Below the pieces are notes generated by a model. It searched no databases and was not told the origin of the DNA. It saw only the letters and a program-made list of their open reading frames with translations. A program made the translations under genes and the position numbers. A DNA stretch of 64,000 bases from Nymphaea colorata. Lineage: Eukaryota; Streptophyta; Magnoliopsida; Nymphaeales; Nymphaeaceae. The DNA lies in assembly GCF_008831285.2 (NCBI RefSeq), contig NC_045151.1:9178571-9242570 (forward strand), read 5' to 3'. Of this stretch, positions 42,301 through 55,456 are shown piece by piece (within the stretch, counting starts at the first letter, position 1; every line of letters begins with the position of its first letter).

Positions 42301-44590
42301 ATTTCCTAAACAAAATCCATCCATTTGCAACTCAAAATTGATTTTCCAAAAGCATCAACTTGGAGAATCTCTCCAGATCCAATTCATAGAACTTTCAAAC
42401 GTTGGGTTCTTGATCTAAACCAAACTCAAAAGCCAATCCTAAAGGAATTCACGAAATGTGATTTTTTCCTCATCCAAAGAGAAGTTTTCTCAAAATCCTC
42501 AAACACCGTTTTTTGACTCTATCAACTCATCTATGCTCTGACCAAAATCCAAGTTGTTTTGGAATCCCAATTACAAAAACAAATTTTTCAAAATTTAAGC
42601 ACATGAATATTATCTCCAAAAAAACTTTTCTTAATATCAATAATAAGCTTGGAGGACGGTCTACAGTTCCCACCTCCAAGGTCGACCCATGTCCATGTAC
42701 AGATCCACCTTTGAATGAAGAATGGAGTGAAAGAGAGCAAATTATGAATGTACATGTAATCTATGACACATGCATGCTCTTACTTCACGAATGCACCCTC
42801 TCACTTTTGCAAAATCTAAATGAGTCAAGTTGGAGTCACTACTGCGACCAAGTCATATTGCGACAAAAGGTTGAGCCCCTCACCTATTTTGATGCGAACA
42901 AACAAAAATTTCCAAAGTGATTGTAAACCCTACATTTTCAAAATCAATTTCAAATCTATGATTGGATTTCCTCCAAAGTCGATCCAACTTCCAAAACCAA
43001 ATCAAGCAAATTTTCATGATCTTGGTCAAAACTCCTAAATTCAATTTTCTCAAATCAAGACAATCTCCAAAGCGAAGGAGGGAGAGAGGGAGAGGGTGTA
43101 ATGGAGGGCTGTTATGTTGATGAAAAGCAGGCTCGCTTTCCTCACAATTGGTGATGCCTCCACTTGCTATTCTCCTTTCAACCTCCCTTCCTTCTTCTCT
43201 CTCTTCCTTCATCCACTGCACCGCCACCGACACCACCGCTGCCGCTACCACCACCACCCTGCTCTACGCCAAAACCCCGGAAAGAATGAAAGCTTCATTG
43301 CTCGTATTTTTTCATCACCCACAGGAGATTCCGACCTAGAGTTGGAATCCTAAAATTCAATCTCACCAAACAAATGAGATGAAGTTTTTCTAAAAAACCA
43401 AGTTCAAAATCCCAAGACATTGGTCGCTTTTTGGCCCTTCCAAGCTTAGAAATTTCAATCTCTAAGATCCAAAAATTCTAGACTTCAACTGTCAAAATCC
43501 AATTTTTCCAAAGCCAACATTTGGTTTCAAAAACAAGTTTCAGTTGCAAGAACTTCCAAGTCAAAATTCAAAGTCTACTCCAAATCTCTAATTTTTGATG
43601 TTCAATCCCATGATGTCAACTTCAAAACAAATTTTAAATGTCCTATTCTATTCTGAAATCCAATTTCAAATCTTCAATTTCATCCAATTTTAATCATATT
43701 TGAAATCTCAAAACTCCAATTTTTGGACCAAATCAAAGTTCAATTGACAAAATCCAGGATTATTAAACAATCTCACTCCAAAAACAATCTCCTAATTTCC
43801 AAAAACTTTTGAGATACAAAAATATTTCTCAATCAAATCCAATTCATGTTCAAAATGAACTTGAAAATCCAAAAATCCAATCTTCGGACACATGTAGGAA
43901 AAATGACTTGTCAAACTTGAGAAAATCTAGACCTTGGTTCGATTACCTTTGTTAATGGTGATACGAATGGTTGATCCTCGTACTGATGGGTGGGTCCCTT
44001 TCTCATAAAATCTATTTTTAAGGAAGACCCAAATTTTGCTACTTTGCATGGTTACCCTTCCTCCACAGGTCACAGGAAGATTGAGGTGCGAACAAATAGC
44101 ACATCCAGTTGGACCATCAACATTTGTCTACTTTGTCGAAAACAACTTACTTGGTCATATATCAGATACCAAATGCATGAAACCTTCATGACCACGCCTA
44201 CCAGCATCATACATAATTCTATAAATCTAAGACTATTTGAGGAGAAAAGCATGTTCCCCTTGTCTTAGTCCTACCCATCCTCAATTTAGGGATTGCATGA
44301 GGCCGATGTTTGCTCTCTAAAGTTTCAAAACTTATCTCTTAAGAATGTATATCATAGAAATGTTTTATTTCTTCGTTCAAGTTTTTAAAATACCCTATGA
44401 CCTATCAAGTCTCAGTCATAACGTTGTCTGGGACCTAGTCTAACATAAAGCATTACAACTACACCAACTAATTGGATTGAAAATCCCCCCATTAATACCG
44501 AAATAGACAATACCATTAATTGTGGTATAACAAAGGCCCAATATACTTGGACAGCCAAAAATACTCACCATTCCTTTTCCAAAGCTTGGA
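39351..44590. other. Long non-coding stretch, possibly leader/LTR of the Gypsy element
   Basis: From about 39,700 on the sequence is dominated by ttttcaaaatccaa-like wording on the plus strand, as in the long LTRs and leaders of plant Tat/Athila-type Gypsy elements. It precedes a plus-strand Gypsy remnant. I could not find a matching second LTR downstream, so this is inference. The Ser-rich frame at 40,725-41,240 and the His/Thr-rich frames near 43,200 look like repeat composition rather than genes. Short GA/CT runs lie at 40,025 and 41,888. Confidence 0.35.
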
Positions 44591-47560
44591 AAGGAAATTG
44601 TTTCAATGATTAGACATACTTCTATCCCATCCAAGCTGCAAGTCATGGTGACTCGCAAGAAGGAAACTCCTATTTACTTCTTCAAACTACTTGCAAGGAA
44701 AGATAAAGGAAAAACTAGGTTTGGAGAAGCACCACCTGCCAGTTCTAACCCCATAGAAGGAGAAGAATCAGATCCGGAGCCTCTGGAAGCACTATACAAT
44801 TGGCAAGAACCTACAACCCAAATCAAGATTGAAAAACTCAGTTCAAATAGAGGGAACCAAATAGCCTATGCTTGTACCAAAATGACCCAATATACTTCAC
44901 AGATGAAGATATCCCCAATAGGGGCACTCTGCATAATAATGCCCTCCACATTGCAATCACAACACATGGCATTACAGTTACCCACATATTAGTCGATGGT
45001 AGGGAAGTTTCAATATCTGTCCATTTCAGACAACACAAGCTCTAGGGATCCAAGGACCAGAATATGCACACACACCAATCACAGTCTATGAATATGATGG
45101 ACAAGGGCAACCATGCATGGAGTATGTCTTAAAGTGGAAATCATAGAAACCCTACTTGAGGTTCTATTCCACATAGTGGACATAGAACCGTCTTTCAATT
45201 TGTTGTTGGGCTAACCATGGATTCATTCATTCTACACAGTACCATCTACCCTGCATCATTGTGTCTGATGGGCCAGAGGCACACAAGTAACAATAGTATA
45301 TGCAGAGGATCGTCAGGAATGACATACTCATCCAATGATATCTGTACTAACATTTTCCATTGAAGTGCCCAACATGCAAGTCTATAGAGAAGACAGACTA
45401 GTATAGAATTTTAGCAAGTTGTCCTTGCACAAACCCAAGAAACAGATGTGGGTGGTCAAGGGCGGCAAGCCCACTCATTTTGGTCTAACTTACAAGGATC
45501 ACCTATTATACAAAAGGTTGTCTTAGAACAAGAGGAGATTCAAGCTCCTACTGCAACACGGATATCAACCATTTACTAGTCTCGAAAAGAACTCTGATGG
45601 CATCATAGAACCACAATCCTGGGAAAGAGAGGCACTTGCACTTTAGGATGTTGAAACAATGGGTAGGTGGTGGAAGAAAGAGATCTCAAGCCGGTACCAT
45701 TTGTCAAAGGGATCACCATGGGTGAATGTTCACCACCAATCGAAAAATAATCATGTTATTTTCTTTGTGTTTCCCATTTTCCAAGAAAAAAACTCGATAC
45801 TTTGTTTATGACCAAGTGTTGCATTTTGCAATTTTAATGATATATAATCAGACTTGTTTCAATTTTGCATTTCAATCTCACAATTTGATTCTTTCACTCC
45901 AGATCACATATAGAAAAAAACAATCAACATCACTAGCAGAAATGAAATCGAAACTCTCAGAGATAGAATATCTAGAGCTCACTCAAATGAAAAAACAAGA
46001 TCAACCATCACCTTGGGTTAATGATCTAACCGAGGAAATTAACATATGCACAACAGACAACCTAAAAAATACTACAAATCGAGTCTAACCACTATCTAGA
46101 GGAAAAGACCGAGTTAATTGAATTCCTCACAAAACATCAAGAGGCTCTCACATGGACATATGAATACATGCCGAGCACCGGTTGCCCTTAAAACCCAAAT
46201 GCAAGCCAATCAAAGAAAAACTACAAAATTGGATCCTAGACTTGAAGACTAAGTCAAAGAAATGCTACAAGACTTATTGAAATTCGGACTTATCCAGGCA
46301 ATCGACAACCATGGTTGACAAATATCATGGTAGCTCCCAAGAAAAATTGTGAAATTCGTCTCTCTATCGATTTGAGAGATTTGAAAAAAGCCACTCCCAA
46401 AGATGATTATCCATTAGCCAACATCGACTTGCTGGCAGATTGTAAAACATGTGCACTGTTCTCCTTTATGGATAGATATTCTGGCTACAACCATATCAAA
46501 TTGGCAGAAGCGACTAAGCTAAAACATCATTCACAACCCCATGGAGAAGCTTTTGCTACATAGTGATACCTTTTAGGCTAAAAAAAAATGCCGGGGCTAC
46601 CTATGAAGGGGAAATGACCGCCATTTATATGATCAAATGCAACATTATGGATGTTTATGTTGACTCACATCAACATCTTTTCCAAGTATTTGAAAGGTTC
46701 TTACCATACAAGCTCAAATTAACCCACAAAAATGCGTGTTTGGGGTAGAATCTCAAAAACTACTAGGGTGGATGGTCAGCAAAAAAGGGATTGAAATGAA
46801 CCCAACTAAAGCAAAAGCAATCACCGATATGTTGTAACCTACAAATCTAAAAAAGCTACATAGTTTGCAACAACAAGTCCAATCAATTAAGAGTTTTATT
46901 TCCAATTTGACTATGAGATGTGAACTATTCAGTCAACTCCTAAGAAAATAGGTTAGGTTTGAATGGGGAGCCGAATGCCAACAATCATTTGAAAAGATCA
47001 AGAAATATCTTCTTGATCCCTCAATATTAAAACCCCTAGTTTTGGGAAAACCACTATTATTATACATTACAGGGAATCACTTAGCTTAAAGTGGTTTCTT
47101 GACACAATATGAACATGAATGGAAAATAGAGCATATCATGTACTTTGTCAACAAAACATTCATATAATACAAAAAAATTACTCTCACATGGAAAAGACCT
47201 ATTTGGCATTGCTCTGGATGTGTCAGAAATTACAACACAACCTACTATCCTATGAAGTAAAAATCTTATCTAAACTCAATCCACTCAAATATATCCTCAA
47301 ACAACCATTCTTAAATGGGAGGATATCCAAGTGGCAAGTCCTATTGATGCAGTATAATCTAGAGTACGTATCATGAAATTCAATTAAGGGAAAAACCATT
47401 GTAAATCAATTGATAGAGTTCCCCCTATCAGAAGAAAGAAAAACAAATTATGACTTCCCAAATTAACAAATTGTGATGACAGAGCAAGATCCCCTATGGA
47501 ACATGTACTTTGAAAGCTCCAAAAGCACTAATTCACACTCCACGCTTTGAGAAAGATTTA
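44590..47560 (+). pseudogene. Ty3/Gypsy (Tat-like) polyprotein, heavily decayed
   Basis: Fragments in order on the plus strand: a gag tail (about 44,600-44,900); an aspartic-protease region with NNALHIAITTHGITVTHILV, FNLLLG*PWIH and VPSTLHH (44,930-45,260); reverse transcriptase with RLSIDLRDLKKATPKDDYPL, then FSFMDRYSGYNHIKLA, then LKKNAGATYEGEMTA and VYVDSHQHLFQVFERF (46,140-46,760), where the catalytic YVDD reads YVDS; and RNase H with MYFVNKTFI, LNPLKYILKQPFLNGRISKW and QVLLMQYNLEYVS (46,900-47,480). Frames change many times and stops are frequent. No integrase was found. The PR-RT wording is characteristic of plant Tat-lineage Gypsy. Confidence 0.82.
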
Positions 47561-48869
47561 CCATCCACAAAAAAATGGAAACTTTGTCTAAAGAAATGCA
47601 TCGAGAAACAACATATGTATAGAATCTTTCAACGAGATAGTGCTTTTTCAAATCTCTCAAGTGTGAGAATGTGCAATGAGCAAACAAAATGAACACACAT
47701 CCTTCACTATATGAATATGATCTTCAATTTTATCCATCCTTTCTTTGCTAAAGCAAATTGAAGAAGTTCTCACAATTTAAAAAAAATAGACTAGAACTAG
47801 AAATTTTAAAACAAAACCACCCCATCCGAAAATTCATTCCAATTAAGAAAACAGAATTTTGAAGGTGGTCTTATATTCTAAAGTGATCTTTAATGGTTTT
47901 TTATGTAGTCACACTTATTCAATAAAAAGAGAACAACAGTTACAATTTCTACACTACTTCAAAATTGATCCTAAAATAAAAAATTTTATGCTCCCTCCCA
48001 AAAAAACTAACAGCTCAAAAACATAGAAACAAACACTCAATTAAACAAAAACGAAAATCAAACGTAAGTAGACTATTCTACTCTATCCCCACCTATCCAA
48101 TCTCCCCTTCCTTGCACTTTAAGAAATAGGAATAAAAACACACAAAGAAAATGAAAAAGTGAACCTATATTTACTAACTAAGATGAACTCTATGCTACTA
48201 ACACTACCAGACATAAAATCACACACACAAAAAAACAAAATAAAATGAAAAAACAAATCAACAAAGCAAGCAAAAGTACAAAGTGTACTACTACCTTTCC
48301 ACAAGTGCCCTGTAGCTGCAATGTTAATGAGAAAGAAGCTCCAAGTTATCTCCATAAATCAATAACATCTAAGCTACAAAGAGCAAAGATAGGGATCCAT
48401 TAATTGGACCTTGAGAAGACATTGCGTCAATAAGCTCCCTTAAGTTGAACCAACTATCCCACCAAAGCCTGGACCAGTGATAGGTAGGTCTGGGTTGGGT
48501 GATTTCATTGGGTCCAATATATATTCTCGTGCTAGCCATTTGAGAATTGGCTGGTCCCACAACAAGGGTAGAGCAAGAGGATTGTGTATAAAACAGGCTT
48601 GGTTTCGAAGTCATCAACAGACATCTTCCTAGGTACATGTGCAACACAAACTAGGGCTCCCCTTGCTTTTTTGTCACCAACAAACTAGGATAGGATCATA
48701 GAGAATGTGTCTCCCACCTTGGTTTTTGTAGCCAACAGTAGCAAAAACCTTCAGGACATATCAATTACACAATTAAAAAAGTTCTATAAAACACTTGAAA
48801 AAATGTAAACAGGTGAACCAGAGATTACCTTGCTGAAAAAACAAGAATCATTATTCCGAAGAGAGACAA
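47561..48869. other. AT-rich spacer, no gene seen
   Basis: A-rich on the plus strand to about 48,300, then more mixed. No protein motif, RNA or terminal repeat could be supported. Confidence 0.45.
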
Positions 48870-48874
48870 TTAAC

Positions 48875-49420
48875 CTGATTAAACCTTGAATGCCATGCAC
48901 ACTGCACAAAACTGCATGTTGTATATATTCCAACTTTTGAAACAAGCTCCAATCATCTTATGTCATAAAAGCACAAAATGATTTCAGCATTTCCACCTTT
49001 TTCGGTGGAAGTCCCCATGAAAATTAGCTGCTCATCAGGACTGAAAGCAACATTCGTTTGAATAATGATTTGGCAATTCTTTAAAAACATGGAGAGGCTT
49101 CTTACTTTGCTGCAAATTCCAAACCTTAGCACACTTATATCACAAGAAACTGATATTGGAACTACTGAGCTTGGATAAAAGCAAATTAGCAAGCAGCAAA
49201 AAGAAATAACCAGGCATTTGCCAAATTCAACTTGCTAAAGAACAGTGTATGACACATGCATGATGGAGCAGGAACTATCTTTAATGTACCATCCATGCTT
49301 GTTGAAAGAAGCATCTGTCCATCTGAAGAGAACTTGAGTCCTGTAATGTCATGATCATGAGCTTTCTCAACACACACATCTCGCCTACTGCCCCAACCAG
49401 GCTTAAAATTTCATATCTGC
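48875..49420 (-). pseudogene. WDR70-like WD40-repeat gene fragment with stops
   Basis: Two exon-like blocks on the minus strand match the C-terminal WD repeats of WDR70-type nuclear WD40 proteins. The upstream block (about 49,420-49,275) reads FKPGWGS, then VCVEKAHDHDITGLKFSSDG and MDGTLK. The second (about 49,130-48,875) reads KKPLHVFKELPNHY, QTNVAFSPDEQLIFMGTSTE, LELVSKVGIYTTCSFVQCAW and HSRFNQ, ending at a gt donor. Damage includes a TGA where the family has Trp before the KPGWGS motif (consistent with TGG to TGA), a frameshift after NHY, and a TGA before LELVS. Only this portion was found. It is best read as a decayed fragment of a gene or a transduplicated piece. Confidence 0.68.
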
Positions 49421-49668
49421 ATTAACAGAACATATTAGAAGTTTTTTGTTAGATTTTCTCAAGATGGATATTTTTCATGTCAAAGGCTGGTTCTAGTCAT
49501 TTCGTAGATCATGCACATTTATAGTTGTTCTGCATCAAGGACAGCAAGTTTTTTCATTTTATTAGCTAAACATATTCTAATACTCAACGTGGATCTCCTG
49601 TGCCTTCAGTAGATTCCTTACCAATTAACATCAGCATCATCATGATCAAGTAGACCAATCACATGTGT

Positions 49669-49703
49669 ATGTGTGAAAGTGAACTATCTTTCTTGATATA
49701 TAA

Positions 49704-49802
<99 letters not shown>

Positions 49803-49899
49803 AATATATATATATATATACACAAATATATATATATATATATATATACACAAATATATATATATATATATATACACAAATATATATATATATATATAC

Positions 49900-49953
<54 letters not shown>

Positions 49954-49998
49954 GTGTGTGTGTGTATATGTGTGTGAAAGTGAACTATCTTTCTTGGA
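49669..49998. repeat. (TA)n island with interspersed cacaaa, flanked by a direct repeat
   Basis: From 49,707 to about 49,947 the sequence is almost only TA, broken by five cacaaa blocks at 22-30-base intervals on the right half and closed by a gtgtgt run. Identical wording gtgaaagtgaactatctttc stands on both sides (49,674 and 49,975). All Tyr/Ile open frames here are artefacts. Confidence 0.9.
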
Positions 49999-50379
49999 TC
50001 AATACCCAGTTTAGGTTCAAATAAGTCAAAGAAATCCGAGAGATCATAGTTCTTCCATAAATTTCTATTGAGAAACATCAAAAGAAATGTTATGCCAATT
50101 ATACCAGGTACAACTTCTTCGATATTATATAGCATGTATGTGAAATAGAATGTTCTCATACATGTATTATCTTGGCAACAGTGTAGCAAGTCAGCTATCC
50201 TATTGGAATTGCCATCCACCCTCACTTGTCTCTTTCTTCTTCTCTGCTCCGTAACTAGAATCCATATACTCTGTCGTCACAAATGGCTAATAATCCATCA
50301 AAGTAAAGAGAATAACTTGAGTTCCTTTTTCTTTAATGCCTTTTGCAATATACAGAAATGTATACTCCATAACTTGGAT

Positions 50380-50577
50380 ATGTATTCTGTGTGGATTTTC
50401 CGGAAGCTGCATATTGGCGGCAGCCATGAGCCGCCCAAATCGAACGACGCCCGGGCGTCACTCCCGCCCATTTGTGCAGATCGTATCATTCAGCAATGCA
50501 TCCCCTTGCTGGACCTCCAGCGCGATTGTAGTGATCCCCCTCTCCTTCATCTTCGTCGTCCTCCACTCCCTCTCCGA
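50380..50577 (+). pseudogene. EDR1-like Raf MAPKKK, N-terminal coding piece, left half
   Basis: The ATG at 50,380 opens MYSVWIFRKLHIGGSHEPPK, resembling the short FKKLHIG-type N-terminus of plant EDR1-class (Raf-type) MAPKKKs. About 60 residues follow, rich in Pro, Leu and Arg, until the sequence is broken at 50,577 by a Copia element. The other half resumes at 55,995. GC content is clearly higher than in the surroundings. EDR1-class kinases negatively regulate defence and stress signalling, but this fragment has no kinase domain in the window. Confidence 0.5.
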
Positions 50578-50737
50578 TGTTGGCGCTCTCCCTTGACTCT
50601 CACTTAATCCCTTCTCTTTTGGTAAGGGTAAAATGAGGAGAGGAAGCCGTAGGCTGCAACACACCAAGGAGGGAATGCACAGAAAGAGGGAGCAGAGTAC
50701 TACTCTGGCAGAGAGAGAGAGAGAGTAAAGGGGACAG

Positions 50738-50776
<39 letters not shown>

Positions 50777-51132
50777 AGTGGACCTCATGGGTAGAGGGGA
50801 AAGGCTAAAGTAAAAAAATTTTCCTTCCTCCTTTTGGGCGTCAATTTTTAACTTTCTCAATAACAACTATATAAAGAAAACATTAAAACAAAAACAAAAC
50901 TTGACCCTCAAGAATAGTAACTAACTACTGATCGTGCTTTCCATGATCTCGTCCATTTCAGCGTTTTTTTCTCCCACGAATTTCTCCATTTCTTTTTAAC
51001 TCCCCACGATTTGGAACCACACACTCTCTCTCACGTTTCCCATGATCTCCTTCATGCACCCACACTTACACACGTTCCTAGGAGCTCCACACGTTCCCAC
51101 GAGCCTCCTCCACGACAGGAGTTAGAGCAACA
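50578..51132 (-). repeat. 3' LTR of Copia element 2
   Basis: Starts tgttggcgctctccc and ends gagttagagcaaca; 555 bp, with a long GA run at 50,709-50,771. The sequence to its right, ttctcccccctaatcc, is on the minus strand a purine-rich tract. Confidence 0.9.
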
Positions 51133-51148
51133 TTCTCCCCCCTAATCC
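51133..51148 (-). other. Polypurine tract of Copia element 2
   Basis: The minus strand reads ggattaggggggagaa immediately before the 3' LTR. Confidence 0.8.
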
Positions 51149-51159
51149 TACTGTGGCCC

Positions 51160-54100
51160 GAGATCTCGAACACCCAACAAGTGTTGCATTGTTGCCAACT
51201 TTGCCGCTGGCAATGTCTTTTGTCATAAGATTCGCTCGTTGTTCATCTGTTCGCACAAAATCCACAATAATCTGTCCTCTTTCAACACATTCTCGTATGA
51301 AATGGAACTTTGTGTCAATGTGTTTATTGCGTCCATGGAAAACTGGGTTCTTCATTAGTGCGATTGAAGACTTATTGCCCACATACAACTTCACCGCCTG
51401 CGGCTCTCTTCCAATCAGCTCGGCCAGCAGTCCTCTGAGCCAAAGTGATTGATATGCCGCCACGGTTGCTGCCATTAATTCAGCCTCGCATGATGATAGG
51501 GCTACGGTCTTCTGCTTCTGTGAATTCCATGAGTCTAGGCTTTCATTTACATAGAATGCCATGCCTCCGGTACTTTTCCGGTCATCGATGTCGCCTGCCA
51601 AGTCACTATTTGTGAACCCAACAATCACCTCTTCTCCTCTTCCTTTGGTGTATACAAGATCGAAGTGGATTGTGCCTTTTAAATATCACAAAATCTGCTT
51701 CACTGCCTTGTGGTGCATCACTGTCGGTCTCTCCATGAATCTACTAGCTACACCGACAACATACGAAAGATCTGGTCTTGTGTGGAGAAGATACCTTAGA
51801 CATCCGATGACTCGTCGAAACTCTGTTGCATCCACCGGCTGTCCTTCGGGATCCTTGTGTAGTTGCGACCTTAGTTCCATAGGGAGTTTTGTGGGATTGT
51901 AGTCGAACATGCCAAATTGAGTTAACACCTTCTTGGCATAGGCTACTTGCTTGATTTGGATATTGTCTTCGCTTTGTGCCACCTCATTCCCAAGGTAATA
52001 GTTGAGCAGACCGAGGTCGCTCATCTCGAACTCAGCCATCGTCTGCTGCTTGAATGTTGTGATCGCCTCCAAATCCTCCCCTGTTACAATTAAATCATCA
52101 ACATAAACTCCAATGATGACGCTGACATGGTCTTTTCCCCTCATATACACGGCTTGTTCTAGTGCGCACTTTGAGAACCCAAGGTGCTTCAGGCTCCGAT
52201 CCAGGCACGTGTTCCAGGCGCGTGGTGCTTGTTAGAGACTGTACAATGCCTTGTTTAATTTGAGTACCATATGCTCCTTGTTCTTCACCGTGAAACCCTC
52301 TGGCTGGGCTACATAGACCTCCTCCTCAAGTTTGCCATTGAGGAATGCAGATTCGACGTCGAGGTGATGGACTTGCCACTCACGGCTAGCTGCGACAACA
52401 AGGATGACTCGTATGGTGTCGAGCCTGGTGACCGGTGCAAACACCTCCTCGAAGTCGATCCCTTGCCGCTGAACATGCCCCTTCGTGACTAATCTGGCCT
52501 TGTGTTTGATCACCTCTCTGTTTGAGTTTTTCTTCCATTTGAACACCCATTTGAGTCCAATTCATTGGTTCTAGCTGGTAGGGTTGTCAGCGTCTAGGTT
52601 GAATTTTTCTCAATAGATTCAATCTCCCTGGCCATGGCTTCCTCCCATGCTGGTTGGCTGATTGCCCTTCGGTAATACGACGACTCCTCTGTTGTCGCAA
52701 GCATGGCCTCTTCTTCGACGTCTTCATCATCGAGCTCGACACACCGAGCGTCTCGCATGATATCATCGATATGTCTATACCGAACTGGTCCATCATTACT
52801 GTCCTCCATCTCCAAGGCCGTGGTAGTTTCAACTGCTAGCAATCTTCGAGCCGGCGTCGCCACCAGCGTTGCTTCTCCACCCATCGATGTTGATGAATAA
52901 GCCGGGTAGCCTAGCTCCATGGATAACAACCTTCCTGCTTGTCCGCTTGCAACTGAGTTGTCCACTGCTAACTCAGTGTTGGATTCATCTTCAATAGTGA
53001 AATTTGACGATTCATTGCCTCCTGCATCCATGTTCCAATTCCACTTCAATTTTTCTTCAAATTTAGCATCATGACTTACATGGATTCTCCCGCATCGTGG
53101 ATCGAATAGTCGGTGTGCCTTGCAGCCGTCCTCGATGCCGAGATGCACCATTGGCTGGCTGCAATCATCAAGTTTCTTCAGATGTGGCGTCGTGACTCTG
53201 GCGTGCACCGTGCAACCGAATAACCGAAGATGTGCAAGATCAGGCTTCTGGACACTCCAAGCTTCATACGGGGTGCACTCGCCCATGGCCTTCGTAGGCA
53301 AGTGGTTGAGCAGGTAGACCGCGTGTCGTACCGCCTCCCCCCAAAATCTTCCCGACATGCTCATGCACTTGAGGAGAGATCTTGCCATCGCAATCACTGT
53401 CCTGTTCTTCCTCTCCACCAAACCGTTTTGCGGTGGTGAGTATGGTGCGGTGAGGTGTCGTGCAATGCCAGCCTGTTAACACACATTGGCGAACTCAAGA
53501 GAGAGGAACTCACCTCCTCAATCGGTCCTGAGCGTCTTGACGTGATGCCCGCACACGTTCTCGGCCAACGCCTTAATCCTCATGAACGCCGAGCATGCTT
53601 GGTCTTTTGTTCTGAGCCTGCACAACCACATTCAATGAGAGAAGTCATCAACAATTAGTAAGAAATAAGTATTACCAGCAGGGGTGGGTGGTGCGAGCGG
53701 TCCACAAAGATCAGCGTGCAAGAGTTTGAGTGGCTCCTTCGCTCGATACTTGGCTGCCGACGGGAACGACTGTCTTGTTTGTTTTGCCACCAAGCACTCC
53801 CAACATAACTGAGCGGGGTGAGAGATCGGCGGTACCCCGGTTGCCTTCTTCTTGTTTACAAGCACCTTCATTGCTTGAAAGTTGACATGGCCGAGACTTG
53901 CATGCCACAACCATGCCGGATCCTCAAGGTTTACCAGGAGGCACACTGGCCTCACAATCTACAGCTCAATGCGGTAGAGATGATTTGGTGTGCGTCTCAC
54001 CTTCATGATCAGCTGCCATGGATTTTTGACAAACACCTCCAGTTCACCTTCATCCATAACCACCTTGTGGCCTGCCTCGGTGAGTTGCTCGAGACTCACG

Positions 54101-55290
54101 ATGTTGCTGCGAAGCCTTGGAATATGGTATACTTCCTGAAGCAGCCACTGATCATCATTTTTGCATCTAAAAAGAATTGAGCCCTTACCCATGTTCTGCA
54201 TCGATGAACCATCGCCGAACTTCACCTTTCTAGTGATTGCCTCGTCCAACTCGCGAAACTTGACCTTGTTTCCGGTCATGTGGTTGTTGGCACCGTTATT
54301 TAGGTAGCACACATCAGTAGTTTCCATGCCGTGCTTGGTCCCATGTAGTTTCGACCATACCTGTTCTTCATTCAGCAGGACGACATCCTGCTGTTCCTGC
54401 CAATCTGGTCGCTCAAGTGCTGCAGACACCACTTCTTCCAACTCTACAAGCAGCAGGGCTGGCCCCGTGTCGTCAACTTGTGTGAGATGCGCCTCCTCCT
54501 TCTTCTTGAGAGCCTTGCATCGGTTCACGTAATGCCCCAATTCGTCACAATTGAAGCAACGGATGTGACTCTTGTCACGGCCACCACCCCCAGAGCCACC
54601 TGCTCTATCCTTGAGTGGAAAGTCGCAGTGTATGCCTCTCCAACACCCTCTGCCGTGTCCGCGTCCACCCCGGCTGCGAACCCCTCCTTCCCCATGAGTC
54701 CTCTCCTTTCGGTTCAATGATGGGTCACCGCCGCTTCTCTTCTGCCGTGCCTCCCACTCGACCTGGGTGAGAAGTAGTTGAGCATCACCGTTGCCACCGG
54801 TACCCAATGATTGGGGATGCGAGCATTCTTCGTAGGTCTTGAGTCGTCCCATGGACTCTTCAAACAACATAGTGTCGAGGTCGCAAAACTGCTTTATGCC
54901 AGCGATTACGCTCAGAAATCGATTTGGAACAGTATCAAACAGCTTCTTCACTAGGGCGGCGTTGCTCAGGGTCCCCCCCAAGTTGGCATACTTGACGGAC
55001 ATTCCGGTGAGTCTACCCGCATACTGATCCAACATCTCTCCTTCTTGCATTTGCATGGCATCAAAGTCGCTCTTCAAGGTTTGCAAGCGCGCATTCCTCA
55101 CGCGATTTGCCCCGACGAATCTCGTCTTGAGGCAATCTCAGACCTCCTTCACCATTGCCTTCTTTGCCACCTGCATTAGGAGATCCTCCAGGAGGGCTTG
55201 GAGAAGATGTGACCTCGCCTTCTTGTCCTTCATCGTGTCGACAGCCACACCGGTCGTCGGCTCGACTGCCTCCCAGATGCCTTGATCTTC
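51160..55290 (-). pseudogene. Copia gag-pol polyprotein, element 2 (near complete, with stops)
   Basis: Minus-strand order: gag from about 55,290 (MEDQGIWEAVEPTTG) with a TGA at about 55,140; a zinc knuckle CFNCDELGHYVNRC; protease CYLNNGANNHMTG, where the family has D in (D/N)xGAxxH; integrase with the HHCC finger (HASLGH...CWEC) and core (LLHADLCGPL, VDDFSH, GGEF, PPQNGLVERKNRTVI); reverse transcriptase with ARLVTKGHVQRQGIDFEEVF, DVESAFLNG and YVDDLIVTG; and RNase H with FTNSDLAGDIDDRKSTGG, SSCEAELMA and HIDTKFHFIRE. In-frame stops occur at about six places, and several are consistent with CGA to TGA, CAA to TAA or TGG to TGA. One large frame (53,959-55,101) is still 380 residues long. Confidence 0.92.
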
Positions 55291-55442
55291 CATCATGGCC
55301 TAGACCCTAATCACCCAGCTGGTGTAGTTGGTCACCGTGAGCAGCGGATACTGGAATGTCCCATTGGCGATCTCCCGCGCTGCCTTAGTTGTGATTATCG
55401 ACATTGGTTGGAATCGAGGGAGCTTTGGCATACAATCTGGAA

Positions 55443-55454
55443 GCTCTGATACCA
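55443..55454 (-). other. Primer-binding site of Copia element 2
   Basis: The minus strand reads TGGTATCAGAGC, a perfect complement to the plant initiator-Met tRNA end, two bases from the LTR. Confidence 0.92.
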
Positions 55455-55456
55455 AA

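Noticed and set aside
44590-47560. Endogenous pararetrovirus as the source of the RT/RNase H remnant
   Set aside because: The protease and RT wording (LLG-PWIH, AGATY, MDRYSGYN) is that of Tat-type Gypsy, and no movement or coat protein is present.
49646-50225. Long Tyr/Ile-repeat open frames on both strands
   Set aside because: They are translations of the TA microsatellite and carry no protein signal.
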